Part shown: one piece after another, positions 10,495-22,285 of the stretch | How positions within the stretch are numbered: position 1 is the stretch's first letter | Layout: each line of letters opens with the position of its first letter | From: Pseudovirgaria hyperparasitica | Lineage: Eukaryota; Ascomycota; Dothideomycetes; Acrospermales; Acrospermaceae | Length of the DNA stretch: 64,000 nt | NCBI RefSeq assembly: GCF_010093815.1 | Contig: NW_022985552.1 | Location: forward strand, 186,001 to 250,000 | Direction: 5' to 3' | Made by a program: the position numbers and the translations under genes | Notes under the pieces: model-generated | What the model was told of the DNA's origin: nothing | The model's database searches: none | What the model saw: only the letters and a program-made list of their open reading frames with translations

Positions 10495-13153
10495 GGTGGG
10501 TAAAGGAGATCAGACTATGACGCTGGAAAGAGTGTAGACGAAACAACGAGTACCTAGGAATCTGCGATACTCATGGCTGACAGTGGGGGAATATATAGAA
10601 GCGATGCATGGGAGAGCAGAGCCAGTCTAAGATGGCCGCGCAACAAAGTCCGATATTCACCACTCACGGCAGTCAGTCAGTCTTCCCACCAACCAGCCAT
10701 CCCGCCAGATAGATTGCTCCGAGACGTGCACCCTCGACCAGACAAGCCCAGATCAATACAGAGATTTTCCATCGTCTGGATCATGCTTTGCCCTTGTACG
10801 CTCTACCCACCCAACCCACATCCATCCTCTACACGTTTTTTTCTTCTTTCTTCTCGGTACTGCAAGGGGTCAGATACGTTTGCATGGCTGCCTGTGATGC
10901 TTGCTATAGGGAACGGCAGCTTGGAAGCAATCGTTCCGTCTCCACCTCTCCCCACTTTCCCCCTGAATCAATTCACTGCTGATTTCCCATGGCTTGCGCA
11001 CATGGTGCGTACGACGACTCATGAATCATTCGACGCGCGTACGGGGAAGAGCGCAATGGTGGACGATAGTTGATATTAGGGGTCTGTGTGGCTGTTCGAG
11101 GCTCCATGATGCTTGCAGAGCTACCATCTGCCACATTCGGTGCTATCCACGTCAATGGACCTGCTCAGCCTTGCGGGCGCTCCCGAGACCATATCCGGCC
11201 CATACTATCTATGTACGTGGCGAGGAAAACACACCGATAATGTGGGATTGTGGGTCAATTCAAGCCTGCGGGGCCCACTGCTTGTATATGTCTATAAGAC
11301 TTGGCAGTGGGGACCACGTGGGGCGAGATTACTGTAGTATGATTTACCCCCCGAGATCTAGGAGGAAATGGATAATAATGACGGACGGGATGCGTGTTTA
11401 CAGTCCAGTTTGCGTCCAAGCTCCTAGATCGTCCTCCCCGGAAGTATGTGCTCTAACAAAATAGCTGATCCGACGACTTCGCGTACAGGGCTTCCGTACA
11501 TGGCGGCAGGCAGGCATTCACTTGAAATTATGTGAACGCCACAAATACCCGGGGCCTAAAGCGGAAAGGGAGAGCTTTGCCGCGTGGCGCGCGCCGGGTC
11601 TACTAAGGCAGGACCTCCTTAGCGCCCGCCCGCTGGCTGCCGTTGGGCCTTGGCTGCAACGTCATCTCCTTGTCTTCCTTTCAACAAAATTCCGTTCATA
11701 TCAAGAATGTCTCGTTCTCCCTATAGCTCTCCACGACATTGCGACCGTATGGTGGCTTGTCATGCCCCCACATCCAACAGATGGATGCTCTTCCTGGTCG
11801 CGATGACTTCGTGGAATTTCTGATTTGGGCATTCTTTGTTCGGCCTGGACAGCCTATTCAACAACTGCTACATGATTGAATGGTCTCCGATTCTTTTCTG
11901 TGCTGCCATTCTTGGACCACTGTTTCTTCGCTAGGGCCAGCATGTTCTTGGATTGATGCTGGAGTCGAACGCTCCAGAAGCTGATATTCTGGAATCTCGA
12001 TAGATTCGCTGTACAAGAGACAAGGAATAGATTCTCTCCGCGACTCCACTGGACCCACTGCCAAATCACGATCGATTCAAGCGAGATCTCTCAGTCCATA
12101 TCCAGACATTAAACTGTTACGAGTCCAAGCCATTCCGGAACAGTCTATTATTGAGCGCCATATAGGTGCAAATAAGATGTTTGCGTGAAACATTCAGGGG
12201 CACCTACGTACGCAAGGCGGCTACGTAGTCCCAGGCACAGGATTCTATTGTTTGGTAATGCGCCACGCCCGCTGTCGGTCCGCTTACAACCATGCTTCAG
12301 CCCTCGATGGAATTTACATCATGAAGTGGGGAGTCTGTCTACCGTTCAGATTCCGTCCGCTGTATAACGCTGTAGGCCCTTGTGCCTCGCGCTTTCGCAA
12401 GGTCGTCGGGTGTGGCTGTTGACTCGTCATCGCACGATTTACCACATGTTCCATCGCGATTTGCGCAGAAATCCTTGCCTTATGGGGCTTATACGGGTCA
12501 AGATCTGACGACTTATCGATATCAAACTCGTTATATCGCTTAATCCTGAACCAATGACGTTCTCATCCAGATTTGACGGACTGCCAAAACAAACAATTAT
12601 TTCTTCTAGTGCTCCACAACTCGCGTTTCCCTCATGCATAGTCTGAGGTCAGACTGCTTCTGATTAGTAGATTTGCTCTCTCAACGCATCTCGGGCCGTA
12701 GTATAGGCGAGTTTCTGCATCGCATAATGCGAGGCGTACGTGACGAATCCAGTAATCCTCGTCTCGGCTTCTTCTGCAGGAAGTATGGAGCGTACGTACA
12801 TTCTCGATGCGTGTGGCCCCTGAATGCAGTATTGGTATCATGGATCTAGGTTGTCTTCCAGCATGTTGCAGGACTGCGGGTCTCTCATCTCGTATGTCCA
12901 GATTCGTCCCAAGACACGAGCCCAACAAGCATCCATCTCCACGGGGCTGGGAGAGCATGTGGGAAGCTTGTAGTTGTCTTAAAGATATAACTTTCACTCA
13001 TCGACTACTCATTGCTATCGATCATCATTGCAACATCACTCTCATTCAACTATCCTACATATTTATCATTTCTGCTTGGTAGTCCTTTCGAGTGAGGGGC
13101 TCTACTTGCTTTGAATCCTTCATTAGCTTTCTTGTTGTTCTTTTTCCCACATC
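10495..13153. other. Long intergenic region, no gene seen
   Basis: 2.66 kb between divergent genes (secreted protein and laccase). Frames up to about 160 codons exist on both strands, but none has family sequence, consistent composition or splice-supported extension. A minus-strand frame of 121 codons (12997-12632) is the least bad candidate and is still not convincing. Presumably promoter sequence for both genes plus unexplained DNA. Confidence 0.45.
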
Positions 13154-15170
13154 ATGCTTCCTCTCTATCTTTTCTCGGCATTTGCTGCTCTCGTGGCCGC
13201 AGTTCCGGCTTCTTCTGAGCGTCGGCAGGACGCTGGTCCTTGCAGTGGAAATACTGCAGACGACCGATCAGTCTGGTGCGACTACGACATAAGTACGGAC
13301 TACTATGATACTGTGCCAGACACCGGAGTAACTCGCGAGGTACGCTAGATTTTACCACCCTTGTGATCACTTCGTTTGTTTAGACCGTCTGATATGACTA
13401 GTACTGGCTCGAAATCACCAACACAACCCTCGGCCCAGATGGTGTCGAGCGTGTCGTTCTGAGTGTGAACAACACAAGCCCTGGGCCGCTTATCTGGGCC
13501 GACTGGGGTGACACTGTTGTCGTTCATGTCTCCAACAGCCTCTCGATCAACGGATCAAGCATACACTGGCATGGTATCAGACAGAACTATACCGTTCAGA
13601 ATGACGGTGTACCTTCTATCACTCAATGCCCCACGGTTGTAAGTTTTGTCTGGCCTGTTTCCTGGTATGCTGGCTGATCATTAAAAGCCTGGTGAAACAT
13701 ACACCTATACATGGCGAGCAACCGCGTACGGATCATCATGGTATCATAGCCACTACGCCCTCCAGGCTTGGGAAGGTGTTTTTGGTAAGACACCTTGCGT
13801 GGGAATATTGTAGAATTCTGCTGACCATCTAGGTCCCGTTCTCATCAACGGTCCTGCTACTGCAAACTACGATGTCGACGCCGGCTCGATTACCCTCAGC
13901 GACTGGAGCCACCAGACGGCGGATGCTCTGTACTCTTATGCTCAGACTGTTGGACCGCCAACTTTGAGTACAGGACTTATCAATGGTACAAATTCGTACA
14001 ATAACAGCGGGACTACGGTTGGCTCTCGCTTTGAGATGAACTTTGAGGCTGGGACCAGCTACAAACTTCGCCTGGTCAATGTTGCCATCGACACCTACTT
14101 CAAATTTAGCATTGACAACCACACGCTGACTGTCATTGCCGCTGATTTCGTCCCTATCGTACCATATACTACTGATGTCTTGAGCATAGCCATGGGTAAG
14201 ACAGACAAAACGCCACCACAGAGTACTGTTCTAATGCAGCGTAGGACAAAGATATGAAGTGATCGTCACAGCCGATCAGGGCGCAGAAGGAGACTACTGG
14301 ATGCGTGCAACCATGATGACTGCGTGCTCGGAGAACGACAACCCTGATGACACCAAGGGCATAATCCGCTACGACTCCTCCAGCACAGCCGACCCTACGA
14401 CTACCGGCTACGACTACGTCGACGAGTGCGTTGACGAAGCCATCTCCAACTTAGTTCCCTATGTGTCTCGTAGCGTCGACACAGGTGATAGCTCCACTCT
14501 CCCCGTCACAGTCGCCAAGAACACCGACGGCTGGTTCAAGTGGTCGCTCGGGACGACTTCCATGGTCGTCGAATGGGGCGACCCAACACTCCTCCAGATC
14601 CAGACCGACTCAGCAGCGACGTTTGAGGCCAACGATGCCGTCCAATCTCTCGACACTGCAAACTCCTGGGTGTACTATGTCATCTCAACCACCCTTCCCG
14701 GTACTGCCTCCCCCCCAGCCCCTGTACCTTGACTCTCTCAGTGCTGACTTTGCCACCCACAGTCCCCCATCCCATCCATCTCCACGGCCACGACTTCTAC
14801 GTTCTCGCCCAAGCTGCCTCCGCGACGTACAGCTCCTCCGTCGCGCTGAACCTCAGCAACCCGCCGCGTCGCGACACCGTCAATTTGCCTGCGTCAGGCT
14901 ATGTAGTCATAGCCTTCTACACCGACAACCCGGGCGCTTGGTATGTGCCCTTTAAAATCATGCCAAACATTCAAAGTACTAACTCCCGTCGTCAGGCTCA
15001 TGCATTGCCACATCGGCTGGCACACGGAAGAAGGACTCGCGGTACAGTTTGTGGAGAGGCAGTCTGAGATTCCCGGTCTGCTTGACAATACGACGTTGAC
15101 GGAGACGTGTGATGCTTGGAATGCATTTCAGACGTCAATTGGGCTTGTGGAGGAGGATTCGGGGATTTGA
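13154..15170 (+). CDS. Laccase-like multicopper oxidase, secreted
   Basis: Seven exons: 13154-13339, 13402-13638, 13688-13784, 13833-14195, 14245-14700, 14763-14940, 14996-15170; six introns of 48-62 nt; predicted 563 aa. Signal peptide MLPLYLFSAFAALVAAVPA. Three cupredoxin domains with all four copper motifs: IHWHGIRQ (His117/119), WYHSH (His161/163), HPIHLHGHDF (His449, 452, 454) and HCHIGWH (His509, Cys510, His511, His515). The position ten residues after Cys510 is Leu520, the axial type 1 copper site. Leu there usually goes with lower to intermediate redox potential than Phe. Many N-glycosylation sequons. Oxidises phenolic substrates with reduction of O2 to water. The exact substrate (melanin, lignin-like phenols, pigments) cannot be told from sequence. 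No pigment-gene neighbours. Confidence 0.93.
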
Positions 15171-15673
15171 ATATGGCTTGACGACGGATATATACATATA
15201 TATAGATGGATGGATGGACGAATGGACGGATATGTGTTTTCGTATATATAATAGATAGAGCAGCGCAACATGTATCGTTGTTTGGCGAGGGGGAACGTCG
15301 GGATATCGATATCCGATTCTTCTGGAGAGGGTTAGACAGCCTGCGCGAGATTATGAAATTCGGTATATGTCGCCTTCATGAGCTAGGTGGTGTTGGAATG
15401 ATTTAAGACATGTTTTTGTCTAACAGTGTGCTATGATACTAGTCGATGTGATTTGTACCTTCTCAAATAGTATGAGGTGACTTGCAAGGTAATTACCTGT
15501 TTTGGTATAAGCCTCGTACTGGGATGAACGCCTGTCGAGACAAAATATTCATCCTGAATCTTGGCACTACCATGGCCCAAGCTCGACCGAGGGAGACAAA
15601 CGTACTGCAGTGTCCTCAAACACACGAAAGCTCTCTCTACCTTCTTTCTGCAACGTCTCCACCCATCCCAAGC
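15171..15673. other. Intergenic: laccase 3' flank and PRP2 promoter
   Basis: Contains a TATATA-rich stretch with GGATGGAC-like repeats (15185-15235) and a 14-bp perfect palindrome at 15301-15314. The PRP2 frame stays open upstream to 15482, but the upstream residues lack family character. Confidence 0.4.
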
Positions 15674-18484
15674 ATGTCCACCCACCCGAACAAGAGACCG
15701 TCGCACCTCCGCGACAAGAAAAATGACGACTTCGAGGACCGCTGGGGCGACGAAGAAGAAGTCGAGCCAGAAGAGCAAGCCGACTTTGAAGAATCCCCTG
15801 CCAAGCGCGTGAAGCTCTCTCCTGCACCACCCCAAATCACCGATGCCGAGCGCGACCAAGCCGAACGCGCCGAGTTCGAGCAGCGGCTGAAGAACAAGGA
15901 GAAGAAGCGCAGCGACCCTGTGCCTACGAAGCGCGCTCCAGAACAGCAGAATGCGTCGATTGAGGACCTGCGCCTGCGCTCGCGCCAGACATACTTGCAG
16001 AAGCGCGAGGCGGAGCAGCTGACGTTGCTGCGGCAGCAGGTCGCACAAGAGTATGCGGAGGAGAAGGCGAATCCGGACCTGAGCGCGGCGGAGATCAGGG
16101 AGTTTGCGCGGAACAGGGAGACGTTGAGGCTGGCGGAGGAGCGGTTGCGGATTGATGATCATCTGGAGGGGTATGCGCTGCCGGAGGATTATATTACGGA
16201 GAAGGGCAAGATTGATCGGAAGAGGAAGGAGGAGGCGCTGTATAAGCGGTATGTTGATCGGGATGAGCATGGGCGGGAGAGGTTTGTGACGGAGCATGAG
16301 GAGTGGGAGAGGGAGCAGACGCAGAGGGCCAAGGCGGCGGGGTATGGGAAGGCGCCGACGGCGGTGGACGATGATTATGAGTATGTGTTTGAGCCGGCGA
16401 CGCAGGGGATTCAGTTTGTGGCGGACACGGTGCTGGCGGGTGATCGGAAGATGACCAAGGAACAGCAGGTGTTTGAGAAGCAGGTTTCTGCGGCGGAAGC
16501 AAAGGCGGTATCGATCGATCAGGTGAGGAAGAGTCTGCCCATGTACACGTTTCGAGACCAGATTCTGGACGCCGTGGAGAAGTTCCAGGTGCTGATTATT
16601 GTTGGAGAGACTGGAAGTGGGAAGACTACACAACTGCCACAGTTTCTACATGAGGCTGGGTATACGAAAGGAGGGCTCAAGGTCGGTTGCACGCAGCCAC
16701 GTCGTGTCGCTGCTATGAGTGTTGCCACTCGTGTTGCGGAAGAGATGGGCGTCAAGATTGGCAATGAGGTGGGCTATGCTATTCGGTTCGAGGACAACAC
16801 GAGCGACAAGACGGTGTTGAAGTACATGACGGACGGTATGCTGTTGAGAGAACTCCTCTCCGATCCTCAGCTGAGCAGCTATTCCGCACTGATGATCGAT
16901 GAAGCCCACGAGAGAACTTTGCATACTGATATCCTCTTCGGCATCGTCAAGGATATTGCTCGCTTCCGGCCTGATCTCAAACTACTCATCTCCTCGGCGA
17001 CCATGGATGCACAGAAGTTCAGCAAGTACTTTGATGATGCCCCCATTTTCAATATACCTGGTCGGCGATACCCTGTGGATATCCACTACACACCGCAGCC
17101 CGAAGCGAATTACTTGAACGCAGCTGTTATAACTGTGTTTCAGATTCACCTTTCTCAGCCTCGAGGCGACGTCCTCGTCTTCTTGACGGGTCAAGACGAG
17201 ATTGAGGCCGCGGCGGAGCATCTACAAGAAACATCACGCAAGCTCGGCTCGAAAGCCCCGGAGCTCATTATCTGTCCTATATACGCCAACCTTCCCACTG
17301 ATTTACAAGCAAAGATTTTCGAGCCGACTCCACCGGGTGCTCGCAAAGTTGTGCTTGCCACTAACATCGCAGAGACCTCGCTCACGATTGACGGCATCGT
17401 ATATGTGATTGACCCTGGTTATGTCAAAGAGAACGTGTATAATCCGCGTACGGGTATGGAGTCCTTGGTTGTGACACCATGCTCTCGGGCATCTGCAAAT
17501 CAACGTGCCGGTCGTGCAGGTCGTGTAGGACCCGGCAAGTGCTTCCGCTTGTACACCAAGTGGGCATTCCACAACGAGCTGCAACAGAATACTGTCCCAG
17601 AGATTCAGAGGACCAACCTGAACAGTGTCGTCTTGCTGCTGAAGTCGTCGGGAATCGATGACATTGTCAACTTCGACTTCATGGACGCACCTCCCGCCGA
17701 CACTCTTATCCGATCCTTGGAGGAGTTGTACGCGTTGGGTGCCATGAATGACAGAGGGCAGCTGACCAAGATGGGCCGTCAGATGGCCGAGTTTCCTACA
17801 GATCCTATGCTTGCAAAGGCCGTTCTCGCAGCAGACAAGATAGGTTGTGTGGAAGAGGTGCTTTCGGTGATTGCCATGCTAGGCGAAGCGTCAGCTCTCT
17901 TCTTCCGTCCCAAGGATAAAAAGATCCACGCCGACTCTGCTCGTGCGCGGTTCAATGTGAAGGAGGGAGGTGACCACATGACACTGCTCAACATCTGGAA
18001 TCAGTGGGTGGACTCCGACTTCAGCTACGTCTGGGCGCGCGAGAACTTCCTTCAGCAGAGAAGCTTGAGCCGTGCGCGTGACGTCCGCGACCAGCTTGTC
18101 AAGCTCTGTGATCGAGTTGAAGTCACGCTGTCCTCCGTTGGTGCTGGCGAGCTCATACCCATCCAGAAGGCTCTCACTGCCGGCTTCTTCCCCAATGCCG
18201 CGCGGCTGCAGCGCGGCGGCGACAGCTACAGGACGGTGAAGAACGGGCTGACGGTCTATCTGCATCCCAGCTCCGTGCTGATGGAGGCACGGCCCAAGTG
18301 GGTGATCTTCTACGAGCTGGTGCTCACGAGTAAGGAGTACATGCGCAGTAACATGCCCATACAGCCGGAGTGGTTGGTCGAGGTGGCACCGCATTTCCAT
18401 AAAAGAGCTGATCTGGATAAGCTGGGGGTGGATAAGAAGGAACCCAAGGGTCAGGGCCTGGCGAGCTCTTCGAGCAGACTATGA
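15674..18484 (+). CDS. PRP2: DEAH-box pre-mRNA splicing helicase Prp2/DHX16
   Basis: Intronless, 936 aa. Spliceosomal ATPase that activates the B-act complex before the first catalytic step. Start chosen at the ATG opening [13 protein letters not shown] rather than the upstream in-frame ATG at 15482, because the acidic Prp2-type N-terminus ([18 protein letters not shown]) begins there. Helicase motifs in order: GETGSGKT (311-318), [16 protein letters not shown] (409-412), SAT (441-443), LTGQDEIE and [14 protein letters not shown]. Winged-helix, ratchet and OB-fold regions follow to the C-terminus. The segment [15 protein letters not shown] before the core matches Prp2/DHX16 rather than Prp16, Prp22 or Prp43, and no S1 domain is present. 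A 400-codon open frame antisense to the N-terminal half is a shadow. Confidence 0.93.
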   Translation: MSTHPNKRPSHLRDKKNDDFEDRWGDEEEVEPEEQADFEESPAKRVKLSPAPPQITDAERDQAERAEFEQRLKNKEKKRSDPVPTKRAPEQQNASIEDLRLRSRQTYLQKREAEQLTLLRQQVAQEYAEEKANPDLSAAEIREFARNRETLRLAEERLRIDDHLEGYALPEDYITEKGKIDRKRKEEALYKRYVDRDEHGRERFVTEHEEWEREQTQRAKAAGYGKAPTAVDDDYEYVFEPATQGIQFVADTVLAGDRKMTKEQQVFEKQVSAAEAKAVSIDQVRKSLPMYTFRDQILDAVEKFQVLIIVGETGSGKTTQLPQFLHEAGYTKGGLKVGCTQPRRVAAMSVATRVAEEMGVKIGNEVGYAIRFEDNTSDKTVLKYMTDGMLLRELLSDPQLSSYSALMIDEAHERTLHTDILFGIVKDIARFRPDLKLLISSATMDAQKFSKYFDDAPIFNIPGRRYPVDIHYTPQPEANYLNAAVITVFQIHLSQPRGDVLVFLTGQDEIEAAAEHLQETSRKLGSKAPELIICPIYANLPTDLQAKIFEPTPPGARKVVLATNIAETSLTIDGIVYVIDPGYVKENVYNPRTGMESLVVTPCSRASANQRAGRAGRVGPGKCFRLYTKWAFHNELQQNTVPEIQRTNLNSVVLLLKSSGIDDIVNFDFMDAPPADTLIRSLEELYALGAMNDRGQLTKMGRQMAEFPTDPMLAKAVLAADKIGCVEEVLSVIAMLGEASALFFRPKDKKIHADSARARFNVKEGGDHMTLLNIWNQWVDSDFSYVWARENFLQQRSLSRARDVRDQLVKLCDRVEVTLSSVGAGELIPIQKALTAGFFPNAARLQRGGDSYRTVKNGLTVYLHPSSVLMEARPKWVIFYELVLTSKEYMRSNMPIQPEWLVEVAPHFHKRADLDKLGVDKKEPKGQGLASSSSRL

Positions 18485-18962
18485 GAATTTGTCTATTGTT
18501 GTAGTAGGGTAATCTTTCTTCATGTTTATCATACACTTGGCTGTTGCTTGCTTCTTCGTTCTCTCCGTCTATACAGTGTGCTTGCGGCGCTGTCTATCTC
18601 GTCTATTTCCTCACAGGTTCCCTGGTCCCCTTATATTTCACGCAAGAAGGCTATTCGGTGATACTGCAATTTCGTAATGTCACTTTCCAAAGTGAACAAT
18701 GAAAAGGGGGGCCCGTGTGGTTCACGTGTTGCCTGGTGCACGAAAGTGGAAGGTTCTCGCCGTCATTTCTGCCTCAGTCGGGCCACCGTAGTGTTTGTTT
18801 ACTTTCCCACCTTCCCGTCGCGCTTGACTCGCTTGACTCTCTTTCTCTCTCACACATTCACACACACACACACACACACAAACCTCACCTCACCTTAAAA
18901 TTCACAATCATTGACCACCTTCACTCCAAAGCCGGCGAGAACATCGCCATTGCAGTCCTACG
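18485..18962. other. Intergenic with CA microsatellite
   Basis: PRP2 3' flank and the 5' region of the next gene. CT-rich leader followed by an (AC/CA) run of about 22 nt ending roughly 80 bp before the ATG at 18963. Confidence 0.5.
18859..18880 (+). repeat. (CA)11 microsatellite
   Basis: Uninterrupted CA dinucleotides in the presumed 5' leader of the gene starting at 18963, preceded by a CT-rich stretch. Confidence 0.9.
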
Positions 18963-21434
18963 ATGTCGTCTAGCTCTATCGATGTCGACCAGTTGCTGTT
19001 CCCTTTTGCTGTGTGGGTTAGGTTGTCGGAGCCAAACAGGGCAAAGGTGATTGAATACGTCTGCGAGCTTTATGACGCGCAGCCTGAGTCTAGGGTAAGA
19101 TACTCGATCCTGTCTCATACGTTGGATGAGCTCGAGCTAATGTTGAATGACAATCAGGATTCTACACCACCTCCTGGCAGTGAGCCATGTTCACCGACCG
19201 TAGCTCGTGAAGTACTTGCAAGTGCGTCGAGACTACCTGAAGAATCCGGTGAAGCTGATGCCGTGCTGAATGATTCACCTTCTGCAGCTCGCAAGGATGA
19301 GTTGACTGAAGAGGAGTTTGATAGGGCTATGGAGATCACTCGCGGTATGTTTCAAAAGCTCACTATATCGACTTTTTGGGTGTCCGAACTGGGAAAATTC
19401 TTCAACAGCGAGGTTCCTGGCGGAGATGCCAGCGCTATCGGACCTGCCACTACCGGATTGGATGGTGCAGCAGCGCAGTTGGCTGAATCAAGTGAAGTAG
19501 ACCCGCAAGTGACTCCAAAGGAGTCGGCTCCTACTACGAAGACTTCCGATTCACCGGCATTTGCGTCAAAGGATCCGGGCCCGGTCGAGGTCAAACCTGC
19601 CGTTGCTTCGCCGTTGTTGCCACAGGGTGGAGAATCTGCTGCTGAGATTCCGGTTACTTCTAGGGTTGCTTGTAGGACACTGCCCCTTTGCGTGAGAAAA
19701 AGGCTAATCTACACGTAGCATTTGGTATTGCCACTTCTAGCAAGTTGCCAATGACCGATCCGCCAAAGAAAGAGAATTTGTTCGCGTCGGTAAGCCAGTT
19801 CATGCGAGAATACGATCAAAAACACCCGCCAACGGATTCTGTGCTGCCGCTTTTCGCTCACCTCATCAAGGCAGGTACTCCGACTCCGACTTTCAACTTG
19901 TCGTCGCCATATGGTTCTGCAGCTGTTGTTGATACTCGAAAAGCTTCTTCTTTCGCATCCATGTTTACACAGCTGGGTGCTCCAGCAGCTGTTGATCCTC
20001 CAAAGGCTTCTCCTGCCCAATCCATCTCTAAGCCAATGAGCTCTGCTGCAGCTGTTGATCCTCCAAAGGCTTCTCCTGCCCAATCCATCTTGAAGCCAAT
20101 GGACCCTCCAGCAGCTATTGATCCTCCAAAGGCTTCCCCAGCAGCTGTTGATCCTTCAAAGGCCTCTCCTGCCAAACCCATCTCTGGGCCAATGAGCTCT
20201 GCTGCAGCTGTTGATCCTCCAAAGGCTTCTGGCTCTGCGGCAGCTCCTAGATCAATCCGGGGTGGCGTTCCTAAGTTTTTTACAAACTCCGCCAGGCCCA
20301 TGTTCATGTCTGAGAGACCGAGAGCAATGCAAGCACCAGCGCAAAATTCCAGCGCGCACAATGCTCCGCCATCGGCGTTGAAGCCATTCCAGATCAGCGC
20401 ACCCAAGAAGGTTCCTCAGGCCTCGTCCACCGGCCCGAAGTTATCGTTCAATCAGGATCCTCCAAATTCAATGCAAGCGCGTGCCCAAGGTCCTCCCATC
20501 AGCGACTTCTCTTCCGCGAGCAGAGTCGCCCAGAGGAGCATTCCGTTTGCATCTGGCCATTCTCGCAATCAGGCAGCGTCCTTTGATCGTTCCTCAGCTC
20601 CTAGGCACAATCCTTACGTAGCAAAGCCTGTGAGCAATGTCTTTGAAGTTGACGGACCTACTACCTCGCCCGTGGAGACCAAGCCTCTCAGGGTCAAGCG
20701 AGCTGCTGTCAAGATGGCCGGCCCTGCCACACCCATAGTGGCTGCTACTACTCCGAAAACGGCATCTCCAAGTGGTGACGCGGTCAGCGCTGCCCAGACT
20801 CCCGTACCACGTAGCTCGCACCCAGTCGTAGATTCCCAGAAGAATCTGGTGTCAGAGCAGCTTCCTCGTGATCTTGGTGTCCAGCAGAATCTTGCATCTC
20901 CAGGTCCAGTTTCTACCATGCCCACGCTGACCACCAAGACAGTTGATGCCGTTCGTAAGCCTACAATGACGCCTTCTGTAAATCTCGAGGGAAGCACTGT
21001 TCATGTGCAACCTATCGGCTCGGGTAAGTCCATCTCTCCCTCCAAGAAAGAGAAAGAGACATCGACTGCCACTCCAGCAGTCAAGCAGTACGCCTTTGGT
21101 GCATCTGGAAGTATCAAATCCGGTATGCAGCATAGTCGTTATGCCCGTTGATGCGGCAAGTCTCACGAACCTCGGACAACACATGACCATCATACTAACC
21201 TTCCATACAGCTTCAACACCTCCGCTCTTGTTTGGATCTCCACTCTCATATGCACCCTTGGAAGGAGTCGCTCATGGAAGCGACGATGATTTGATTGATT
21301 TCGACATTTCTTCGGCTGATCGAAGAGGATTTATCGCAATGACTTGCAAAATGAAGAAAGGTTGCACTTGCAAAGATTGTATAGGAGGGACGTGGTCAGG
21401 AAAGCAGATTGCAACCATTTCACTACTTGATTAA
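18963..21434 (+). CDS. Low-complexity repeat protein with Cys-rich C-terminus, unknown
   Basis: Three exons: 18963-19671, 19719-21122, 21211-21434; introns of 47 and 88 nt, the second with a TACTAAC branch site; predicted 778 aa. The N-terminal ~60 residues look globular (LLFPFAVWVRLSEPNRAKVIEYV). Most of the rest is disordered and rich in Pro, Ala and Ser. A tandem repeat of the type AAVDPPKASPAQSI lies at 19919-20230. The last exon ends in a compact block with DDDLIDFD and CKMKKGCTCKDCIGG, four cysteines that could bind metal. No known domain recognised. Both joins preserve phase (VA-S-FGIA and KS-A-STPP). Possibly a scaffold or chromatin/RNA-binding protein, but this is only a guess. Confidence 0.75.
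19919..20230 (+). repeat. In-frame tandem repeat, VDPPKASPAQS type
   Basis: Five to six imperfect copies of a coding unit around GCTGTTGATCCTCCAAAGGC, at roughly 19920, 19985, 20050, 20110, 20143 and 20207. The first copy is diverged (VDTRKASS); later ones are nearly identical at DNA level, which suggests recent expansion. Copies differ in length (about 33-66 nt), always by multiples of three. Confidence 0.8.
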
Positions 21435-22205
21435 TTTGGCGCATTGAAGGCCACTAATAATTTGCTCACAACGTGAGTTCATGGACCTGACTGGTGTGGT
21501 CACAAAAAGAAAATGGAGTAGAGAAAAGCAACAAAGAAAACCGCAAGCAGTGACGAACGTCGCGTAAGCGACTAGTAGCACAGCGGTGAGCATCCCATAG
21601 GTATGAAGCAATGCGTGTTACATTGTAGCCAACGTGACTTGAACCGGTTTTTTGCTTCTTGATACGTGAAGTTTGGCGTTGCGTTCTCCCATTTTTCAGA
21701 ATTTGACTTGGTGAAGGACTTCTCAATCCGGTCTGACTTGACACATCTCCATGGTAAGTTGACCGGCTCAAGTCAGCAATCAACTCAAATTTCTCACGAC
21801 TGTCAGGGTCAGATTTAAGTTCCAACTTCACTGAATCTCCTCACTGGTAAGGTCATGTGAGCTTTATCTGAGTGGTCAAATGTGAAGTAAGGTGGGAATG
21901 CCTCCCAGCCGAGTCAATAGTAGAAATTGAATACAATTTCTCCACCCACTTACCCGGCAACGACTTCAAGAAAGGATCGACGTCAAGTATAGATCATCTC
22001 ATGCTATCGCTGCCACCCGGCACTTTTCAGAGATTACCTACTTGGCCTACTATCTCTACGGCCTATTTATACCGCTTTCACTGTTACTTGACTTTTCACC
22101 TGCGTCCCTTTCCGTCTTCTCTTCTCTTCTTCTATTTCTTTCTTTTCTTTTCTCTCTCTCAATACAACAAGAACATCTCCTTCAATCTCTTCTCCAACCT
22201 CCAAA

Positions 22206-22265
<60 letters not shown>

Positions 22266-22285
22266 CAGTCAGTCAGTCAGCAAGA
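21435..22285. other. Intergenic; leader of the next gene
   Basis: No gene seen before about 22040. The right half is pyrimidine-rich (22090-22200), like a fungal promoter/leader, and ends in the GACA microsatellite. The frame of the downstream gene is open back to 21872, but that part is simple-sequence and lacks coding character. Confidence 0.5.
22207..22264 (+). repeat. (GACA)n microsatellite, about 14 copies
   Basis: Perfect GACA tetranucleotide run, followed by CAGT repeats, ending about 20 bp before the ATG at 22286. If transcription starts upstream, it lies in the 5' UTR. Confidence 0.95.

Noticed and set aside
12632-12997. 121-codon minus-strand ORF in the long intergenic region
   Set aside because: No recognisable family, Arg/His/Ser-rich random-like sequence, no supporting splice extension.
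15301-15314. 14-bp perfect palindrome in the laccase 3' flank
   Set aside because: Composed of GATATC units that arise easily by chance; no second copy and no terminator-like context in a eukaryote.
15431-16633. 400-codon open frame antisense to PRP2
   Set aside because: It mirrors the coding strand of a clear helicase; composition is Leu/Arg-rich, as expected from the reverse frame of GC-biased codons, and there is no family resemblance.
22207-22264. Repeat array as a possible CRISPR
   Set aside because: Simple GACA tetranucleotide run without spacers; a microsatellite in a fungal leader.
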